NCBI GenBank assembly: GCA_036023115.1
Contig: JAYKKT010000090.1
Coordinates: 35,793,001 to 35,857,000 of the forward strand
DNA: 64,000 nucleotides
Direction: 5' to 3'
Origin: Brasenia schreberi
Lineage: Eukaryota > Streptophyta > Magnoliopsida > Nymphaeales > Cabombaceae
The notes beneath the pieces were generated by a model that was given only the letters and a program-made list of their open reading frames with translations, had not been told where the DNA came from and ran no database searches. Below are positions 1 through 12,334 of this stretch, piece after piece (the stretch's first letter is position 1; each line of letters opens with the position of its first letter). A program made the position numbers and the translations under genes.

Positions 1-130
1 TCATATAAGCTTATCCTCTCTCTATATGTATATATATATTGCCCTTATGGAATGGTTAAGAATGTTTGGAATGGAGTCTGCATCCTCCAACGTTCTATAC
101 ATTTTTAGTGAGAAAGAGAGAGAAAGATAC

Positions 131-856
131 CTGTTTGGCAACCAAATCTGGGTAATTCTCAATGAGAAGATGGATTTCCTTGATGAGGAGATGAAACTCC
201 TTGCCGAGTAACCCGGGTAAGTCCTTGAGATCGGTCACCTGAACCTTGTTGCCGATGCCGCCGGGGGCAAATTCGAGCTGCTGCCGGACATTCTTCTCCA
301 TGAACTTTACCAACCACCTGAGGAAGTTCGCGCGCTCGTCGTCGTCGAAGTTCTTGCCGAATAGCTCGCCCAAGGCATTGTAGCAGACGGGGTAGCCTTG
401 TCGGTCAAAACCGCTCATGAACACCGCCTTTTCGAATCCTTTCCCGCTAAGATCCTTAGCTAGGATCTCGTCCACCTTGTATTGCTTGCGCCACCGTACC
501 GTCTTCTTAATCATCTCTAGCGCCGCCTTCACTTTGAACTTCCTCGCCCGCAGGAATTTCAGCAGCACAGTGTCGCTCCGCTCGTCTCCCAGGAGAGGCA
601 CGCCCCAGATGAGTACCTCCGCCGCCTCTTCTTCCACCTTCCCGAGGGCCTGCGAACGAGGGGTGGCGGGCTCTTCTCCGGTGGGTATCGCAGGCGGAGG
701 GAGGGCGAATTCGTTATTCTTGATGGCCTCCTCGATGAGGTGCTTCAGCTCGTCCAGGGTCTTCTTGTGAGGGTCCTCCGTCTCTGAAACCACGTTGCTT
801 TCCTCCCTGAAAGAATCCGATTGCACGCTACAAAGCCACGGCTCAGCCAAGGCACC
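131..856 (-). CDS. Patellin-like SEC14 / CRAL-TRIO protein, internal exon (partial)
   Basis: Patellins are plant phosphoinositide-binding proteins with a CRAL-TRIO-N/SEC14 lipid domain and a C-terminal GOLD domain, acting at membranes and the cell plate. The exon carries the patellin N-terminal signature (SFREESNVVS, then LDELKHLIEEA), a short Pro-rich linker, WGVPLLGDERSDTVLLKFLR, the helix with TVRWRKQYKVDE, the SEC14 part with FMSGFDRQGYPVCYN, and QVTDLKDLPG. It ends at ENYPDLVAKQ, exactly where patellin genes continue with a short hydrophobic motif, at a CAG/GT donor (130/129). The 3' exons, including GOLD, lie off the window. The frame is open upstream only from a TTG, so no real start is seen. 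The exon most likely begins after an acceptor at 857-858 (TTTGCAG), or possibly at the later TTTCAG/GGAGG. The N-terminal exon was not found in 857-1,480. The family call is firm; the subfamily is not. Confidence 0.85.
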
Positions 857-3458
857 CTGCAAAGCCAACAATATGAGAGAGAGAGAAGGTTTGTTAAACT
901 AATATATCGAAGCGAGGCTACGAGTGTATTGAGTTGGGAAGGAAGAAAATAAACCAGACTGCTTAACAAATGACCACGGTCGGTCGTAGGAGACACGCAG
1001 GGATGGCCGGTGATGGCCGGGAGATCCACCGAGGAGTCCTCTAACATTCGGTAAACGGGCATTTTTTTCAGGTTTCCAGTGGGAGGCAGGCTCTGGAACG
1101 TTGACATGCGAATTTAGGGGTTTAAGGCTTGTGGAGAGTAATGACGAATTTACCCTCTGCATTTCACGCGGGATTTCCTTCCTCTTCTGTTGGTGGGCTC
1201 ATAATTTCCTCTACACCGAAAACCGTGTGGGCACCCTCGTCGTATAAGTTAATGACTTAAATACTGGGGGTGTTTGGGTTTTAGTGGAAATAAACGACAT
1301 GCAGATGTGTTCGCGTCGATAAGAAAATTCGAAGCCTTTCTCAAGAAATTTTCTCAGGTTTACGACGCTAAGGCTCGACACGAACACAATGAAGCCTTGA
1401 TCAGACTAACTGATTTTTTTTTTGTTACAAGAAGAGGTTGAAGCCTTAACACACACCCACACATGCACTCTATCGGAGTCAAATTCTCACCACTAGCAAC
1501 GACACCCACTTGCACGTGACCAGTTTGATTATTAGCTGATGCATGTGTGTGTTAGACTTCATCCTCTCATTGTAATAATAAAAAGAAAAAATCCGTACTC
1601 GTGCCGAGAAAAGGCCGCCGATCTGGCTTACTTGTTTTCTATACCAACAAATGACATAAAGCATAAATTCGCTACCGGTGACTGAGGCATCAAATGGGTC
1701 CGAAGAGCCCACGCTCTAAAGGTCACGGGCTCGACAGTAGACTCATCCATGTTTTTATTGGACTGAACCGAAGGAGAATTCAAGTTATTTCATGTTCGGG
1801 TCGTTTGAAGTCTTGAACTGTTCAAATTTTTCTATCCCGCCATGGTGGAATTTCAATACCTTCATAAGAAGAAATTGGTTCCATAATATGATCCGAGATG
1901 CATGCCGAGTTGTCCAGACAAGGATAATTCACATAATCTGTTTCTAATAGTTTGTTTTAGATAGCCAAGCTGGGGTTTCACAAAACCGCCACAAGATTTA
2001 CGGGGTTGGTGTATCGAACCCAAGACCTTTGACTTGAAGGTTTTCCCAGTCGACCACCTAGCCATGAGATTATGTCTTATATTGCCTAGTATGTCGTTTG
2101 TGGAAAGATGAGTGAAATTTTATGAAGGTCTTTTAGCCAAACCATTGTGTGTGTGTGTCGGGGGGGGGGGCGGGAGGGAGGGGGGGGTCTAACTCCACGT
2201 CTTGTTGAATAAATCCACAAATAGAAATTCACATTTTAGTTTCATGTATTTGCATGCTTTCCATGTACAGAGGCACAGTGCCTCTTGATAATTTTCTGAT
2301 AGTATATTCATATATGATTTAGTGCACAATTGTGTTAATTAAATTATTTGTCTGGCTGTTTTGGAGTTAAACGCTAATATGACACTAGTTCGAACTCTAT
2401 GGAGTCAAGTAATCCATTAGTTGACGCCACCTACTGTGGAATTACGCTTAGTTGGAGAGAGAGAGAATATATATATCTTACCCCCCTCCTCTTTCTCTCT
2501 CTCACACACACACATACACATTGAGTCGACAAAGCCTCGAGCACAAAGAACAAAGAACAGAATTTCATAGTTGTTACAAGCAACACTAAAACTTGCGACT
2601 GCAACTAGTTCTACAATGCCCAGGGCCGCCGCAGAGAATTCCACTATTGATGGTCAACGTACAAAAATATAATCTTCAGTAGCAAAAAGGTGAATTGGGG
2701 ACTTCCCGGGAGAAAAGGGATGCTTACGTTAATACCCTCAATAGTTTTTAGATATAGACACATACAAATTTTTGTTAGAGTAAATGAGGCTCCTCATTTA
2801 CTAAAAATTAGCATTAACACTGTTATGGTCAAAGTTTGCACAATGGTACAGCACGTATAGTAAAAATAATTCAAAATCCATGTAGCAGGAGATGCTCCTC
2901 CACTTGACTCCAATAACATGGATCTACAAATAAAATAATGAAATTATATGAAGTACCTTTAATGCTTTCCACAATCAAGGTGTAGATTCTAAGCATGCAT
3001 CCCAATCTCGTGTTTCAGAAATGCTGAATTCACCAATTTCAGGTCACCATAATTAATCTGGACAAAATAATTCGGAAGATTTAGAAACAAAAGAATCTGT
3101 TGTACACAAACTGAGGTACGAGCCTTCAGACTGCACTTGTTCCATAGCAAAGGAAAACTCAGACTGCGAACTCAATGTGCCATGCAAGTCTGATAACTGA
3201 CTACTCTGACAGATAATCAATGGCTTGAAGCTCCATTATGTTGAAGACTTGTTGAAGTAGTTCAACATATTGTTGTACGTAACTTAGCCCTGTTGGGGCA
3301 CACAAAGTCTTCGACTTTGTCTGACATATGGGATGAAGGAACTTCTCCTGAGAAGAGCCTTGGATGAATGATGACCCGGGATAATGAACCTTTTCCTTCG
3401 TATTTGGACGGGTGGAAAGGTAGATGCTGTAGCCGATCCTAATGTGGACAGAGCTGAC
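857..3458. other. Region without recognised gene upstream of the patellin exon
   Basis: This stretch should hold the 5' exon, intron and promoter of the patellin gene nearest 857-1,500, but no convincing coding segment is visible. Farther out are a SINE-like piece (1,961-2,075), a G-rich run (2,160-2,187) and mixed GA/TA/CT/CA microsatellites around 2,455-2,520. The open frames here are short and have no family resemblance. Confidence 0.5.
1961..2075 (-). repeat. tRNA-derived SINE-like element
   Basis: Read on the minus strand, a tRNA-like A-box (TGGCTAGGTGG) is followed about 40 bp later by a B-box (GGGTTCGATAC), the layout of an internal RNA polymerase III promoter. The downstream body (reverse of TAGCCAAGCTGGGGTT) recurs at 54,262-54,365. 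Related copies are listed separately. There is no tRNA cloverleaf or CCA-adjacent stem, so it is not called as a tRNA. Confidence 0.5.
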
Positions 3459-3915
3459 CTCGAGCTCATGGACGATTTGGACGAATCCAGATGATGTGGG
3501 ATTCTGTGGACGCGTATCGCAGGATCATCGTTTCACCAGAAGAGAAGGAAAGAATGGCTCGCCCTTGGAGATTCACTCTCATCGTGAAAAGGGTTGCATG
3601 AATAGAAGACAACCTACTCTGGGGTGGGGGAGGGAAGCTCTATTGATTGATATAGGTAATGAATGATGCTCGATTTCAATCTCAATCGGATTCTGAGATT
3701 GCCTGGTAACTAATAATGGAGCATTATCTGGCCGTGAGGGAAGGAATGGGAGTCAGAGTTCGATCCGTGGAGTGCTTCTATTGAGAAGATAGCAGTATGG
3801 ATCTGATTGCCAGAGAGTTCGATAGAATTGTTCTATAACATCTTTCTAAAGCTAATTGGAGATCTGGTCGGGAAAGCGTTGAAGGTCGACGGCCCCATCT
3901 GTCCAATTGCTCTAT
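3459..3915 (+). pseudogene. L1-type LINE ORF1 fragment (DUF4283), degenerate
   Basis: Three out-of-register pieces resemble the DUF4283 domain found in ORF1 of plant L1 LINEs. About 3,509-3,597 reads VDAYRRIIVSPEEKERMARP and continues into RFTLIVKR. About 3,810-3,905 reads PESSIELFYNIFLKLIGDLV followed by GKALKVDGP, the family's 'small residue - iG - pl-kvD' segment. Stops and frameshifts separate the pieces. No zinc knuckle or RT is found nearby. It is a fossil with no coding capacity. Confidence 0.5.
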
Positions 3916-5595
3916 TAACCTCCTCCTCACTCCTCAACAAGCTTTCATTCTCTTCATTATCGACCCTCTCTGAGAAATCCCAGAAGTTATCCCTCAGCTT
4001 ACACTTCTCCCCTTCTGTTCCAAACTCCTCAAAATAGCTAAGAATGTGCGTGCTTCTTTACCAAAAAAGGATCTGCTTCAGTGGTGCCATCTTTCTCCAT
4101 TGAGGCAATGTAGTCCCTCCTCCCTTATACACCGGGAGATCCCAACGCCCTACCCAAAGAATTTTCTTGGGTTGCCCTCTGATTGACCATCCCTCTGACA
4201 CTATTTAGCTGCTGCTGTTGTTGGTTGAGTGTACGTACCTCCTACAAGAAAAAGGAGGTTGGTCCCTTCTCTATAATGCCAACTATTGAAGACCATATTA
4301 AAGTAGGGGTTGTTTATGCAAGAACGTCCGAGGTATACTAGAGGACGGAAAGAATGGAGCGGGAGAGAGTGGAGACCATAGTGCATCTGTATGGTTGGAG
4401 AGGAAGGAGTAAGAGTAAGCGATTGAAGAGATGCGAAGAATGGCTAAGACTCTACAGAGTGAAGACACATACGATATTGGTTAGAGGCGTCACATTTCAT
4501 CCGGTCACATTCTAATCGACTCCTTTCACTTCAGCTCTCGCAGACGAGGGGAAGTTAAGAAAAACAAGAGTACGGCCGATCAACTATCATTTCATTTCAT
4601 CGAGGATGAGAATTGGAAACTAATTTGGCTAAATCAAATAACCCGAAACTGTTTTGATGTATATCGTTCTTTTGCTTCTTTTTTCATGTTTGTGATTGCA
4701 CTTTCTTTAACTAAATTAGATCTCAATGGATTTCTTTGTTGCATACAAAGTGCTCTACGGAATGAATGTGAAAGTAGGAAGTCGGATCATTTTTGCACTA
4801 CATGGCTGGCTCGCTCCTGTAACTCGTTACTAGGCTCGTGTCGGGAAGTTGGGAGCGAGTGGATTTTGCAAGCCTATTCGGAACTAGGCATGCACTCACT
4901 TCGTCCTAGTCAGGATTTTCAATTCTAGGTGAACTTCCACAAGCAATCAAGTACTGAAACCCAAATATACTACCGGTACTATACTATAAGATAAGGGAGA
5001 TCTATCTTTCAAGTCTGCCGAGTGAGGGGCTAGCAGAAGCGCTGAAGAGGGATATCGTTTTCAAAGAGGGCGGCATGGGATCCTTTCGTCTTTGTAGAGA
5101 CTTGAACAATATACTATTGCAGGGCAGTGGATAATACCATCCAAGAGAGAAGGCTATAACGAAAAGCAGGCACAACTGCATCTTTTTGTATAGGAATCAA
5201 CGACCCTGACTCCTCCCTCGTGAAGTACTGCATTGGAAGTGGAAAGGGAAGTCGAATGATTTGGATTCGAACCGACTGCCTCGACAGTCAGAAATCGACA
5301 TCATCATCTGTCTGTCATGATGGTGGGAGGCATTCTTTCGTGGTCAAGCACAAACCAAGCATTAGTGGATGGCAACTTCTACTATGGAGGCTGTCTCCTT
5401 CATTTCCCAGCTTCTTTGCTCTGATCCGGATCTCTCTTTCTCAATTAGGGAATTCTTTGTGAAAAGTGCACATTATTCCCACAGGGAGGTCAGCCACATA
5501 AAGAAAACGGGAAAAGACAGGCTCCTTACCTTCAGGGATATTGAAATGACCAAGAGTGAGGGTCAGACCAGCAGTCAACCATCCTTCAGAGACAA
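3916..5595. other. Unassigned decayed repeat sequence
   Basis: The base composition is more balanced than in the surrounding AT-rich DNA and there are many short open frames, none with a recognisable domain. Since LINE ORF1 pieces lie on both sides, it is probably retroelement debris. An organelle-derived insertion was considered, but no organelle gene could be identified. Confidence 0.35.
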
Positions 5596-5900
5596 GCTAA
5601 TGAAAAATACCACGGGGGAGGCAGAACGCCATCTTCTTCATGGACGAGGTGCTCATTGAGACCAGCGATGTGGTGGTGGACAACCGGGAGCACCCAAAAA
5701 GAAGATTCTCGGATAGGGTCTGTGACCAGATGGCCAAGAACAAGGCGAAGACTGTGGTTGTCCGAATGCTGGGTAGGGCGATAGGATAGAGGACACTGCC
5801 CGCCAAGATCCATTCCCTGTGGAAAGGGGGAAGCTGGTGGACTTGGAGAATGAGGACGCCTGGTGAAGTTTAGCAATGCCGAGGACTTCGTCCATGCCTA
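5596..5900 (+). pseudogene. Second LINE ORF1 (DUF4283) fragment, degenerate
   Basis: The plus strand reads VVVDNREHPKRRFSDRVCDQ, MAKNKAKTVVVRMLGRAIG, then a stop, then RTLPAKIHSLWKG; after frame changes come KLVDLENED and VKFSNAEDFVHA. This is the canonical DUF4283 order (LLGR-iGy, L---I--LW, G---l-dL-n-yflv-F). At least one stop and two frameshifts make it a fossil. It may be a second copy of, or the same family as, the fragment at 3,459-3,915. Confidence 0.6.
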
Positions 5901-6269
5901 ATCGGATGGCAGGCAGGAAAGTCTAATTGAAGCCAGTGCATGTTCTATCAGGTGTATCTGCAATTGTTATAATAAGCTTGCAATGAATAAAGAAAAAGAC
6001 AATAAGTGAATCCCCTTTCATCCCAATGAAAGGGGTCGACCCCTAACAGATGAGCGTCAGTAGGTAGTATCTCCTTACGTTGGGGATTAGAGGGGCCACT
6101 CCCAGCACCGATGTGATGAACTTCCAGTAGTCCTCCAAAAGGAGTTGGACTTACCTGGCAGTGTTAGTGGGTAAGTGCGGCGCATAGCGCTCAATTTTTC
6201 TTGACCGGGGGACAGCGATGGCTCAGTCAAAATCCAGTGATTAGACTTGACAAACCTGCATGAAATTGC

Positions 6270-6480
6270 GCTCAGTCGACAATGACTCCCTTCTGTCGCC
6301 CAAATTGCACGATGAATTGTCCTCGCTCTGGTCTTCTCCCGTGAAAGTCCACTAGCCGATCTGCTGCAGTCATGGCCGAACTGTGCCCACGGCACCAAGC
6401 CCTTAATGAAGTGGAACAATCGATCCTCCTCACTCATATATATATGATGAATCTGACGCATGATAGTTGTTTGGAAGACC
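6270..6480 (-). pseudogene. Ty3/gypsy gag fragment
   Basis: The minus strand reads YMSEEDRLFHFIKGLVPWAQ, which matches the conserved retrotransposon gag segment 'm-eed-l--F--GL-pwa', followed by a degraded 'l--Ai--AE' helix (TIHRAIWATEGSH). No pol follows. It lies just downstream of the PPR gene's 3' end and adds no function. Confidence 0.5.
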
Positions 6481-6910
6481 TTGATCTACTCTCTCAGCTC
6501 CTTCGCCCAAGTCTAGATAAGGCCTGCTGTGCAGCATATAGGTTTCGAGTTCTTCTGAAATTTCCATCTCGAACTTCCTTGTCGTGAAAGAAAGGTCGTT
6601 TCCGATCCATCTTTGTCCAGATCGCTCAGGCAAGGTTCTGTCCTGAATCATTGGCCACATCAGATATATACTACCAGCAGTATAAGTAGATTCTTCTCGT
6701 AAACAGTGGTATGATGGACGATTTAGGCGTAAGTTCTCCGCATATCAAGTTTCAATCACTACATGAATGAAACATCAACTAAAGAACGATATATATGCCC
6801 TCAAGTTTAAGCATTCTTCAATAGAGCCCATTTTCTGATAGCTTGTTTTTGTCCTTAGTGGATCAGCTGCTGTTACCTGAACCCACTAAATCAAAAGGAA
6901 TTCATCAGCC

Positions 6911-9900
6911 TCATTCAACATCAAATGATCTATAGCTACTAACAAACTCATCTTCTTTAATCCATGCAGTTAAGGAATTTAACAACTCGTACACTTCTTG
7001 TGCATCAGGATGACACTTATCCCCAGAAACAAACGAATGTGTTCTGTCTCCGACAGTAATCCAACTACATCCTGGCATCTTTTTTACCTGTTTTTCTTTC
7101 ATGACTTTCCTTATTGTTCTTACCTCCTCCCAATTTTCACACCAAGCATGTATGTTACTAAGAAGAACATATGGGAACGAGCTCCGGGGTTCTACATCCA
7201 TGAGCTTTTTAGCTACACTCTCACCCATCAATTCATTCCCATGCACTTTACAGGAAGCAAGCAAAGAAGCAAGGATCACAGAATCAGGTTTGAAAGGAAG
7301 CATGTTCACAAAACCGTGTGCCTCATTGAGATGACCACCGCGACCAAGTAAATCCACCATGCAGGCATAATGGTCCACTCGGGGCTCTATTCCATATTCC
7401 TCAACCATGGATTTAAAGTATTCGCATCCATCAGAAACCAATCCCGAATGGCTGCATGCTGTAAGAACACCGAGAAATGTGATGTCATCTGGATCTACAG
7501 ACTCCAGAAGCATCTGCTTAAAGAGACTAAGTGCAACCTCTGCATTTCCATTTTTCGAGGATCCTACTATCATCGCATTCCAAGAGATCACATCATGACG
7601 ATCCATTGAGTTGAAGACTACCATGGCACTACTTATATCACCACACTTGGAATACATATCAACAAGGGCACTGTTTGTATGTGCGTTGAAATCAAAACCA
7701 GTATGAATTGTTAGACCGTGGACCTTTTTTCCATTCTCCAGTGATACTAAGCTAGCACATGCCTTGAGAATGCTCGCAAAAGTGGCGTGATCTGGTTTCA
7801 CATCTGCATTTCGCATTTCAACAAAAAAATCAAGAGCCTCTTCATTCAAATTGTTCTGCACAAGTCCTGAAATAATAGCTGTCCATGAAACTGTATTTCT
7901 GTTGCTCAACTCCTGAAACAAAAGGCATGCCCCTTCACTGTCTTGACATCTTGAATACATTCCTAAAAGTGCTACCGCCAAAACTGCATCTGAAAGAAAC
8001 CCAGTCTTGAGAACATACCCATGAACTTGTCTGCCCATATTCAACCCACATTGTCCATCAAATGCAGCTGAAATACTGGCAAACGTGAAATGGTTTGGGT
8101 TCAGTCCTGCTGCTTGTATTTGATGGAAAACAGCTATGGCTTCATATGTCTGATCATTCAGAATATAACCAGCAATCAATGCATTCCTAGAGACTATGTT
8201 CCATTCTGGCATCTGAGCGATGATCTTATTTGCATCTTCCATGGAAGCACATTTGGCGTACATATCAACAAGAGCACCACCAACATACACATTTAGTTCA
8301 AAACCGGACTTGATGGCAGAACCATGAACTTGCTTGCCAGATTGAAGTGCATGTAAATCAGCTAGCACACTGAGCAAACATGCATATGAAACTTCATCAG
8401 CGTGAAAACCAAGCCTGATCATCTGACGGAATAAATACACTACCTCATCCACATCACTGCCTTGGGCATAGCCTGCCATCAATGAATTCCATGAAACACT
8501 ATCTTTCAGCATCATAAGCTCAAATAGCTGGCTTGCATCTTCAAGGTTTCCTAATTTAGCATACGTATCAATAAGTACATTCCCTATAAAAAGGCTCTGT
8601 TCAAGGTTGCATTTTATGATTACAGTATGCAACTGTCTAGCCAAGTTTCTGAAGGACAAAGCTGCACAAGCACTGAGAATGCAAGTATAGGTGACAGCAT
8701 CAAGTTTTAGATTAAGATTTATTAAAGAACAGAACAGTTCCACAGCTTTTGCAGGATAATCATTTTGCAAACAGCATCCAAGCATAGAATTCCAAAGGAC
8801 AATGCTTTTATCATCTACTTCATCAAAAACTTTATGGGCATCCTCTACACTAGAGCACCTCCCATACATGGTAATGAGCGCACTTCCAACGTAAACATTG
8901 TTGTCTAAGCCAAGCTTGATCGTGTTTGAGTGAATCTGTTGGCCAAGATCAATATATGTTAGGTTAGCACAAACACTCAAAGCACTTCCAACAGTTGATC
9001 GAGTAGGTTTGACACCAGCCAGATTCATTTGTTCAAATAATTCGAGAGCTTCCGATTCATGCCCATTCTGTGCATATCCAGAAATCATGACATTCCAGAT
9101 GACCACATTCGGTTCAGACATTTGATAAAACAGCCTCTGTGCATCATCAAGCATTCCTCCAACTGCACAAGCATTAATAATAGTGGCGAAGGTAACTTGA
9201 TCCGGTTTCACTCCGGACTCCTGCATACTCTGAAACAATTTAAGAGCTTCCTCAAGGCAATCAACTTGAACATAACCAGAAATCATGGCCGTCCATGAGA
9301 CCTTATCAGGTTTAAGAATCCCATCAAAGATTAAGCGTGCATGGCTGATAATGTCACATTTGCAGTACATATCAATCAAAGATCCTTCACAGAAAGGATT
9401 GGTATCAAATCCTGCCTTCACAACGCAGCAGTGAACCTGCTTACCCAGCTCAAGAGCATTCAAGCTACCGCAAGCAGATAAAACCATTGCAAAACTAAAC
9501 TGGTTCGGCGCCCTGCCGCAATGAATCATAGATGCAAAAAATAGAACCACCTCTTCAATACGCCCACTTCGTAAATATCCTGATAGTATTGAATTCCAAG
9601 TGGATCCATCCTTCTCTGGCAGACCATCAAAAGTTTTCTGCGCAAAGTCCATCTCGCCACATTTAGCATACATATCAACTACAGCATTCCCTAAACTCAG
9701 CATCAACGGGAACCCAAGTTTCAAAATATGAGCATGGAGAGCCTTACCAGAATTGACATCACCAATACTCGCAGAAGCACCAACAACACGGGAAGCCAAC
9801 TTCTGCAATAAGAATGAGCCGGAGATACAATTCCCACAAGATAACATATCCGGTAAAAGCCCCAAAGCTTTCATCACGTCCCCTTGTTGCAGGTATCCAC

Positions 9901-10264
9901 CAATCATCGCATCCCACACGGTCTCGCTTCGTTGTGGCATTTCGTCGAACATTTTGCGGGCACGGGTGAGATCGCCATCTTTGAGAAAAGAAACCAAACC
10001 CATGTTCCATGAAACTGCGTCTCGCTCCAACATACCATTGAAAACTTTGTGAGCGTCACAGAAACGTTCACATTTAAGGTAAAAATTCATTAAGAGGTTC
10101 GCGACGAAGAGCTTCGGTTTGAACCCTGTGACAATCATTTGACTATGGCAAATTCTTCCCACCATTGAATCCTTGCATCCGGTGGCGTCTCTAAGGAGAT
10201 TCCCATAGCGGGAGACATCGGAATGCCAGCCGAGCAAGTGGGTCGCTCGATTCGCTACATTCAT
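6911..10264 (-). CDS. PLS-class pentatricopeptide repeat protein, E/E+ subgroup (At3g09040-like)
   Basis: This is a single uninterrupted frame of 1,117 codons from a true ATG (10,264) to TGA (6,911), intronless as usual for this family. Tandem P-, L- and S-type repeats run from about residue 45 to 970, with many copies of the '[12 protein letters not shown]', 'WNSMISGY' and 'PDxVTFxxxLxAC' patterns. The C-terminus has an E domain ([17 protein letters not shown]) and an E+-like end ([20 protein letters not shown]), but no DYW deaminase domain. Such proteins bind organellar RNA one base per repeat and guide C-to-U editing, recruiting a separate DYW protein. Repeat order, length and C-terminus match Arabidopsis At3g09040, a mitochondrial E-type PPR protein, from memory. 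The N-terminus should act as an organelle presequence but is not distinctive. The frame shows no damage despite dense transposon DNA on both sides, so the gene is probably under selection. Confidence 0.93.
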   Translation of the reverse strand: MNVANRATHLLGWHSDVSRYGNLLRDATGCKDSMVGRICHSQMIVTGFKPKLFVANLLMNFYLKCERFCDAHKVFNGMLERDAVSWNMGLVSFLKDGDLTRARKMFDEMPQRSETVWDAMIGGYLQQGDVMKALGLLPDMLSCGNCISGSFLLQKLASRVVGASASIGDVNSGKALHAHILKLGFPLMLSLGNAVVDMYAKCGEMDFAQKTFDGLPEKDGSTWNSILSGYLRSGRIEEVVLFFASMIHCGRAPNQFSFAMVLSACGSLNALELGKQVHCCVVKAGFDTNPFCEGSLIDMYCKCDIISHARLIFDGILKPDKVSWTAMISGYVQVDCLEEALKLFQSMQESGVKPDQVTFATIINACAVGGMLDDAQRLFYQMSEPNVVIWNVMISGYAQNGHESEALELFEQMNLAGVKPTRSTVGSALSVCANLTYIDLGQQIHSNTIKLGLDNNVYVGSALITMYGRCSSVEDAHKVFDEVDDKSIVLWNSMLGCCLQNDYPAKAVELFCSLINLNLKLDAVTYTCILSACAALSFRNLARQLHTVIIKCNLEQSLFIGNVLIDTYAKLGNLEDASQLFELMMLKDSVSWNSLMAGYAQGSDVDEVVYLFRQMIRLGFHADEVSYACLLSVLADLHALQSGKQVHGSAIKSGFELNVYVGGALVDMYAKCASMEDANKIIAQMPEWNIVSRNALIAGYILNDQTYEAIAVFHQIQAAGLNPNHFTFASISAAFDGQCGLNMGRQVHGYVLKTGFLSDAVLAVALLGMYSRCQDSEGACLLFQELSNRNTVSWTAIISGLVQNNLNEEALDFFVEMRNADVKPDHATFASILKACASLVSLENGKKVHGLTIHTGFDFNAHTNSALVDMYSKCGDISSAMVVFNSMDRHDVISWNAMIVGSSKNGNAEVALSLFKQMLLESVDPDDITFLGVLTACSHSGLVSDGCEYFKSMVEEYGIEPRVDHYACMVDLLGRGGHLNEAHGFVNMLPFKPDSVILASLLASCKVHGNELMGESVAKKLMDVEPRSSFPYVLLSNIHAWCENWEEVRTIRKVMKEKQVKKMPGCSWITVGDRTHSFVSGDKCHPDAQEVYELLNSLTAWIKEDEFVSSYRSFDVE

Positions 10265-10390
10265 GTTTCACTCAACGATCGCAACATCATAGTCGGTCTG
10301 CATGCTTCAAAGACTAGTCGTCATAGTTCCGATCCGGTACTATTCTCGCTGGAAAATGGGATACTCGTAGACTGCGAGCTTATGCGCTTG

Positions 10391-10562
<172 letters not shown>

Positions 10563-10593
10563 CTAAATTCGTATTAGTGTTACCGAGCTACTT

Positions 10594-10598
10594 GACTC
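10594..10598. repeat. Left target-site duplication (GACTC)
   Basis: GACTC lies directly before the TG of the 5' LTR and is repeated directly after the CA of the 3' LTR at 17,793-17,797. A 5-bp duplication is what gypsy integrases make. Confidence 0.85.
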
Positions 10599-11582
10599 TG
10601 TCACAAGACTAAGACGAGGGGGTGCTCCCCTACGTGCCCCATGCCTAAGACCAGCACGCACGACCATGCGTTGCACATCTAAAGCTTCACTGCGACGGAT
10701 GTAAACCCCTCTTCAGTATATGTGTCTCTTGTACGTGTATGCGTGTGATTGGGTTTGACTTGTATCGAGTACTTGTAAGCTCAATCAAGTGTTGTAAGCT
10801 TGGGCGAGTCTAAGTCCTAGCCTAGGTTGGTTTGAGTCATTTAGAACCTAGGGTTATAGATTGGGTCAGTTCGGAATAGGTACAGTCGTATTCGGGTGGC
10901 AGCCGCAGCAGAAGGTGAAGAGGCGCGCAGGCATTACGCCCTGGCGTGGGCGTTACGCTCTGGTGCACGGCTCGCGTGCGTTACGACCGTTACGAGTGCG
11001 TAGGTGGGCGCACGGTGCTGCAGTGGAGCCGAACCGTACCTAGGAGCTCAAGGGCCGCCTAGGGACGTTGCAGTTGGACCGGATGGGGGCTTTATAAGAG
11101 CCTCAAGGAGCACTTGGAGAAGGCTAGTCCCCGAACGAAAGTGGAGCTTCATCGACCGTGAGAGTGTGAAGATCAAAAGGAGCTTGTGGGCGCACCGTGG
11201 TGTGGCTAGGCGGGAGGTTTCTCGCCTTGGGCCTGGGTAGAGTTCCTTAGCTAGCTAAGGCGTTGGTGCGTGAGTCCAAGTCCTTTGTTCGTGGATGGTC
11301 CTACGTTGTATGGAGCCGATTGTAATCGTTTGACATTGAAATAAAGTAAGTGTGCCTACTTCTCTTCCTACATCTCTTGTATAGGTTTTCAAGGGAGCGT
11401 TGACGTATGTGAGGTGCTGCGTGGAAGAGGAGGTTCCGCTAGGCGTTGGTGTGCGGTTGAGCCAAGATTGTGCAGCAGCCTGGTGCACGCCAAAGGGAGG
11501 CTGAAAGGGACCTCGGGGAGGTTTCTTGCCATCACCGGTAGGGAAATTTGAAAATTTTGATTTCAGAATCCGACCTGTGACA
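10599..11582 (+). repeat. 5' long terminal repeat
   Basis: Bounded by TG and CA. It contains a TATA-like box (TTTATAAG, 11,091-11,098) and a poly(A) signal (AATAAA, 11,340-11,345), giving a plausible U3-R-U5 layout. Both signals are conserved in the 3' copy. Confidence 0.93.
11091..11098 (+). promoter_or_regulatory. TATA box of the 5' LTR promoter
   Basis: TTTATAAG stands in a GC-rich setting and is preserved at 17,301-17,308 in the 3' LTR. It probably starts the retrotransposon transcript. No promoter activity can be judged from sequence. Confidence 0.5.
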
Positions 11583-11585
11583 GTT

Positions 11586-11597
11586 TTGTATCAGAGC
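11586..11597 (+). other. Primer-binding site for initiator tRNA-Met
   Basis: TTGTATCAGAGC follows the 5' LTR after three bases. It differs by one base from TGGTATCAGAGC, the usual plant site complementary to the 3' end of initiator tRNA-Met. Confidence 0.8.
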
Positions 11598-12334
11598 CCT
11601 ATTGCTTAATTCAGTGCTGATTTGATCCATAAAATACTCAAACATTAGTTTGGAATCGAATCGAAAGTATACAGAAATTTCTGTTGGAAAATTTCTTCAG
11701 ATTTTCCGATTTGATTGTAGACTACTTAAGTTGGTTGAAAAGAAGTGAAATTTGTTTCAATCCAACAAGATTCTACCCAAGTATGATAGGATACACTCAC
11801 TTGGAAAAATCGCAGACGAAGCCATTCAAAATTCGTTGCTAAAGAGGTCCGAAAAACCAGAAAAATCAAAAACAGAACTTCTGCGGTAATCTGTGAAGAA
11901 CGTGTTGGTGTTGGAAAACTTTAGACTAACAAAGCTGTTTTTAGTACCAAAACACCAAGTGCAGGGTTAGGAGCACACGGAACAGCAGTCTCTTGCCGGA
12001 AAAATCGAAGAAATCCGCCGGAAAAAGTCATTTCCAGAAGTTGCAGCAGACGGTTATAGAAACTACAGAAATAGTTTGTAATGGGGCAATTCTGGTCGAA
12101 ATTATCTGCAAATTGGTGTTCTCTGTACATCCAAAAATTTCACATGGGTTTGAATTTTGTAATCGGTGTCTGTAAGGGTGCTAAATCGTGTTTATAACTT
12201 GGTCAAAAACCAGTTGTGCAAAATCTGTTTTTCTGTAACAGTTAGGCTCGGGTCCTTGTTTTCTGATTTATGTTGAGACTGTGGTACCCCAATCTTGCGT
12301 CTGTAACCTATAACAAGTCCAGAACAAGTAAAAT

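Noticed and set aside
745..1162. Minus-strand frames upstream of the patellin exon as its N-terminal exon
   Set aside because: The translations have no acidic, Lys/Glu-rich character of patellin N-termini and no resemblance to the family.
1690..1745. B-box-like GGGCTCGACAG near 1,725
   Set aside because: No matching A-box at the right distance. It may be another eroded SINE but cannot be supported.
1961..2075. Functional tRNA genes at the SINE-like pieces
   Set aside because: Only promoter-like boxes are kept. Acceptor and anticodon stems do not pair.
3916..5595. Mitochondrial DNA insertion (NUMT)
   Set aside because: The composition suggested organelle DNA, but no organelle gene was recognised and both flanks are LINE ORF1 relics.
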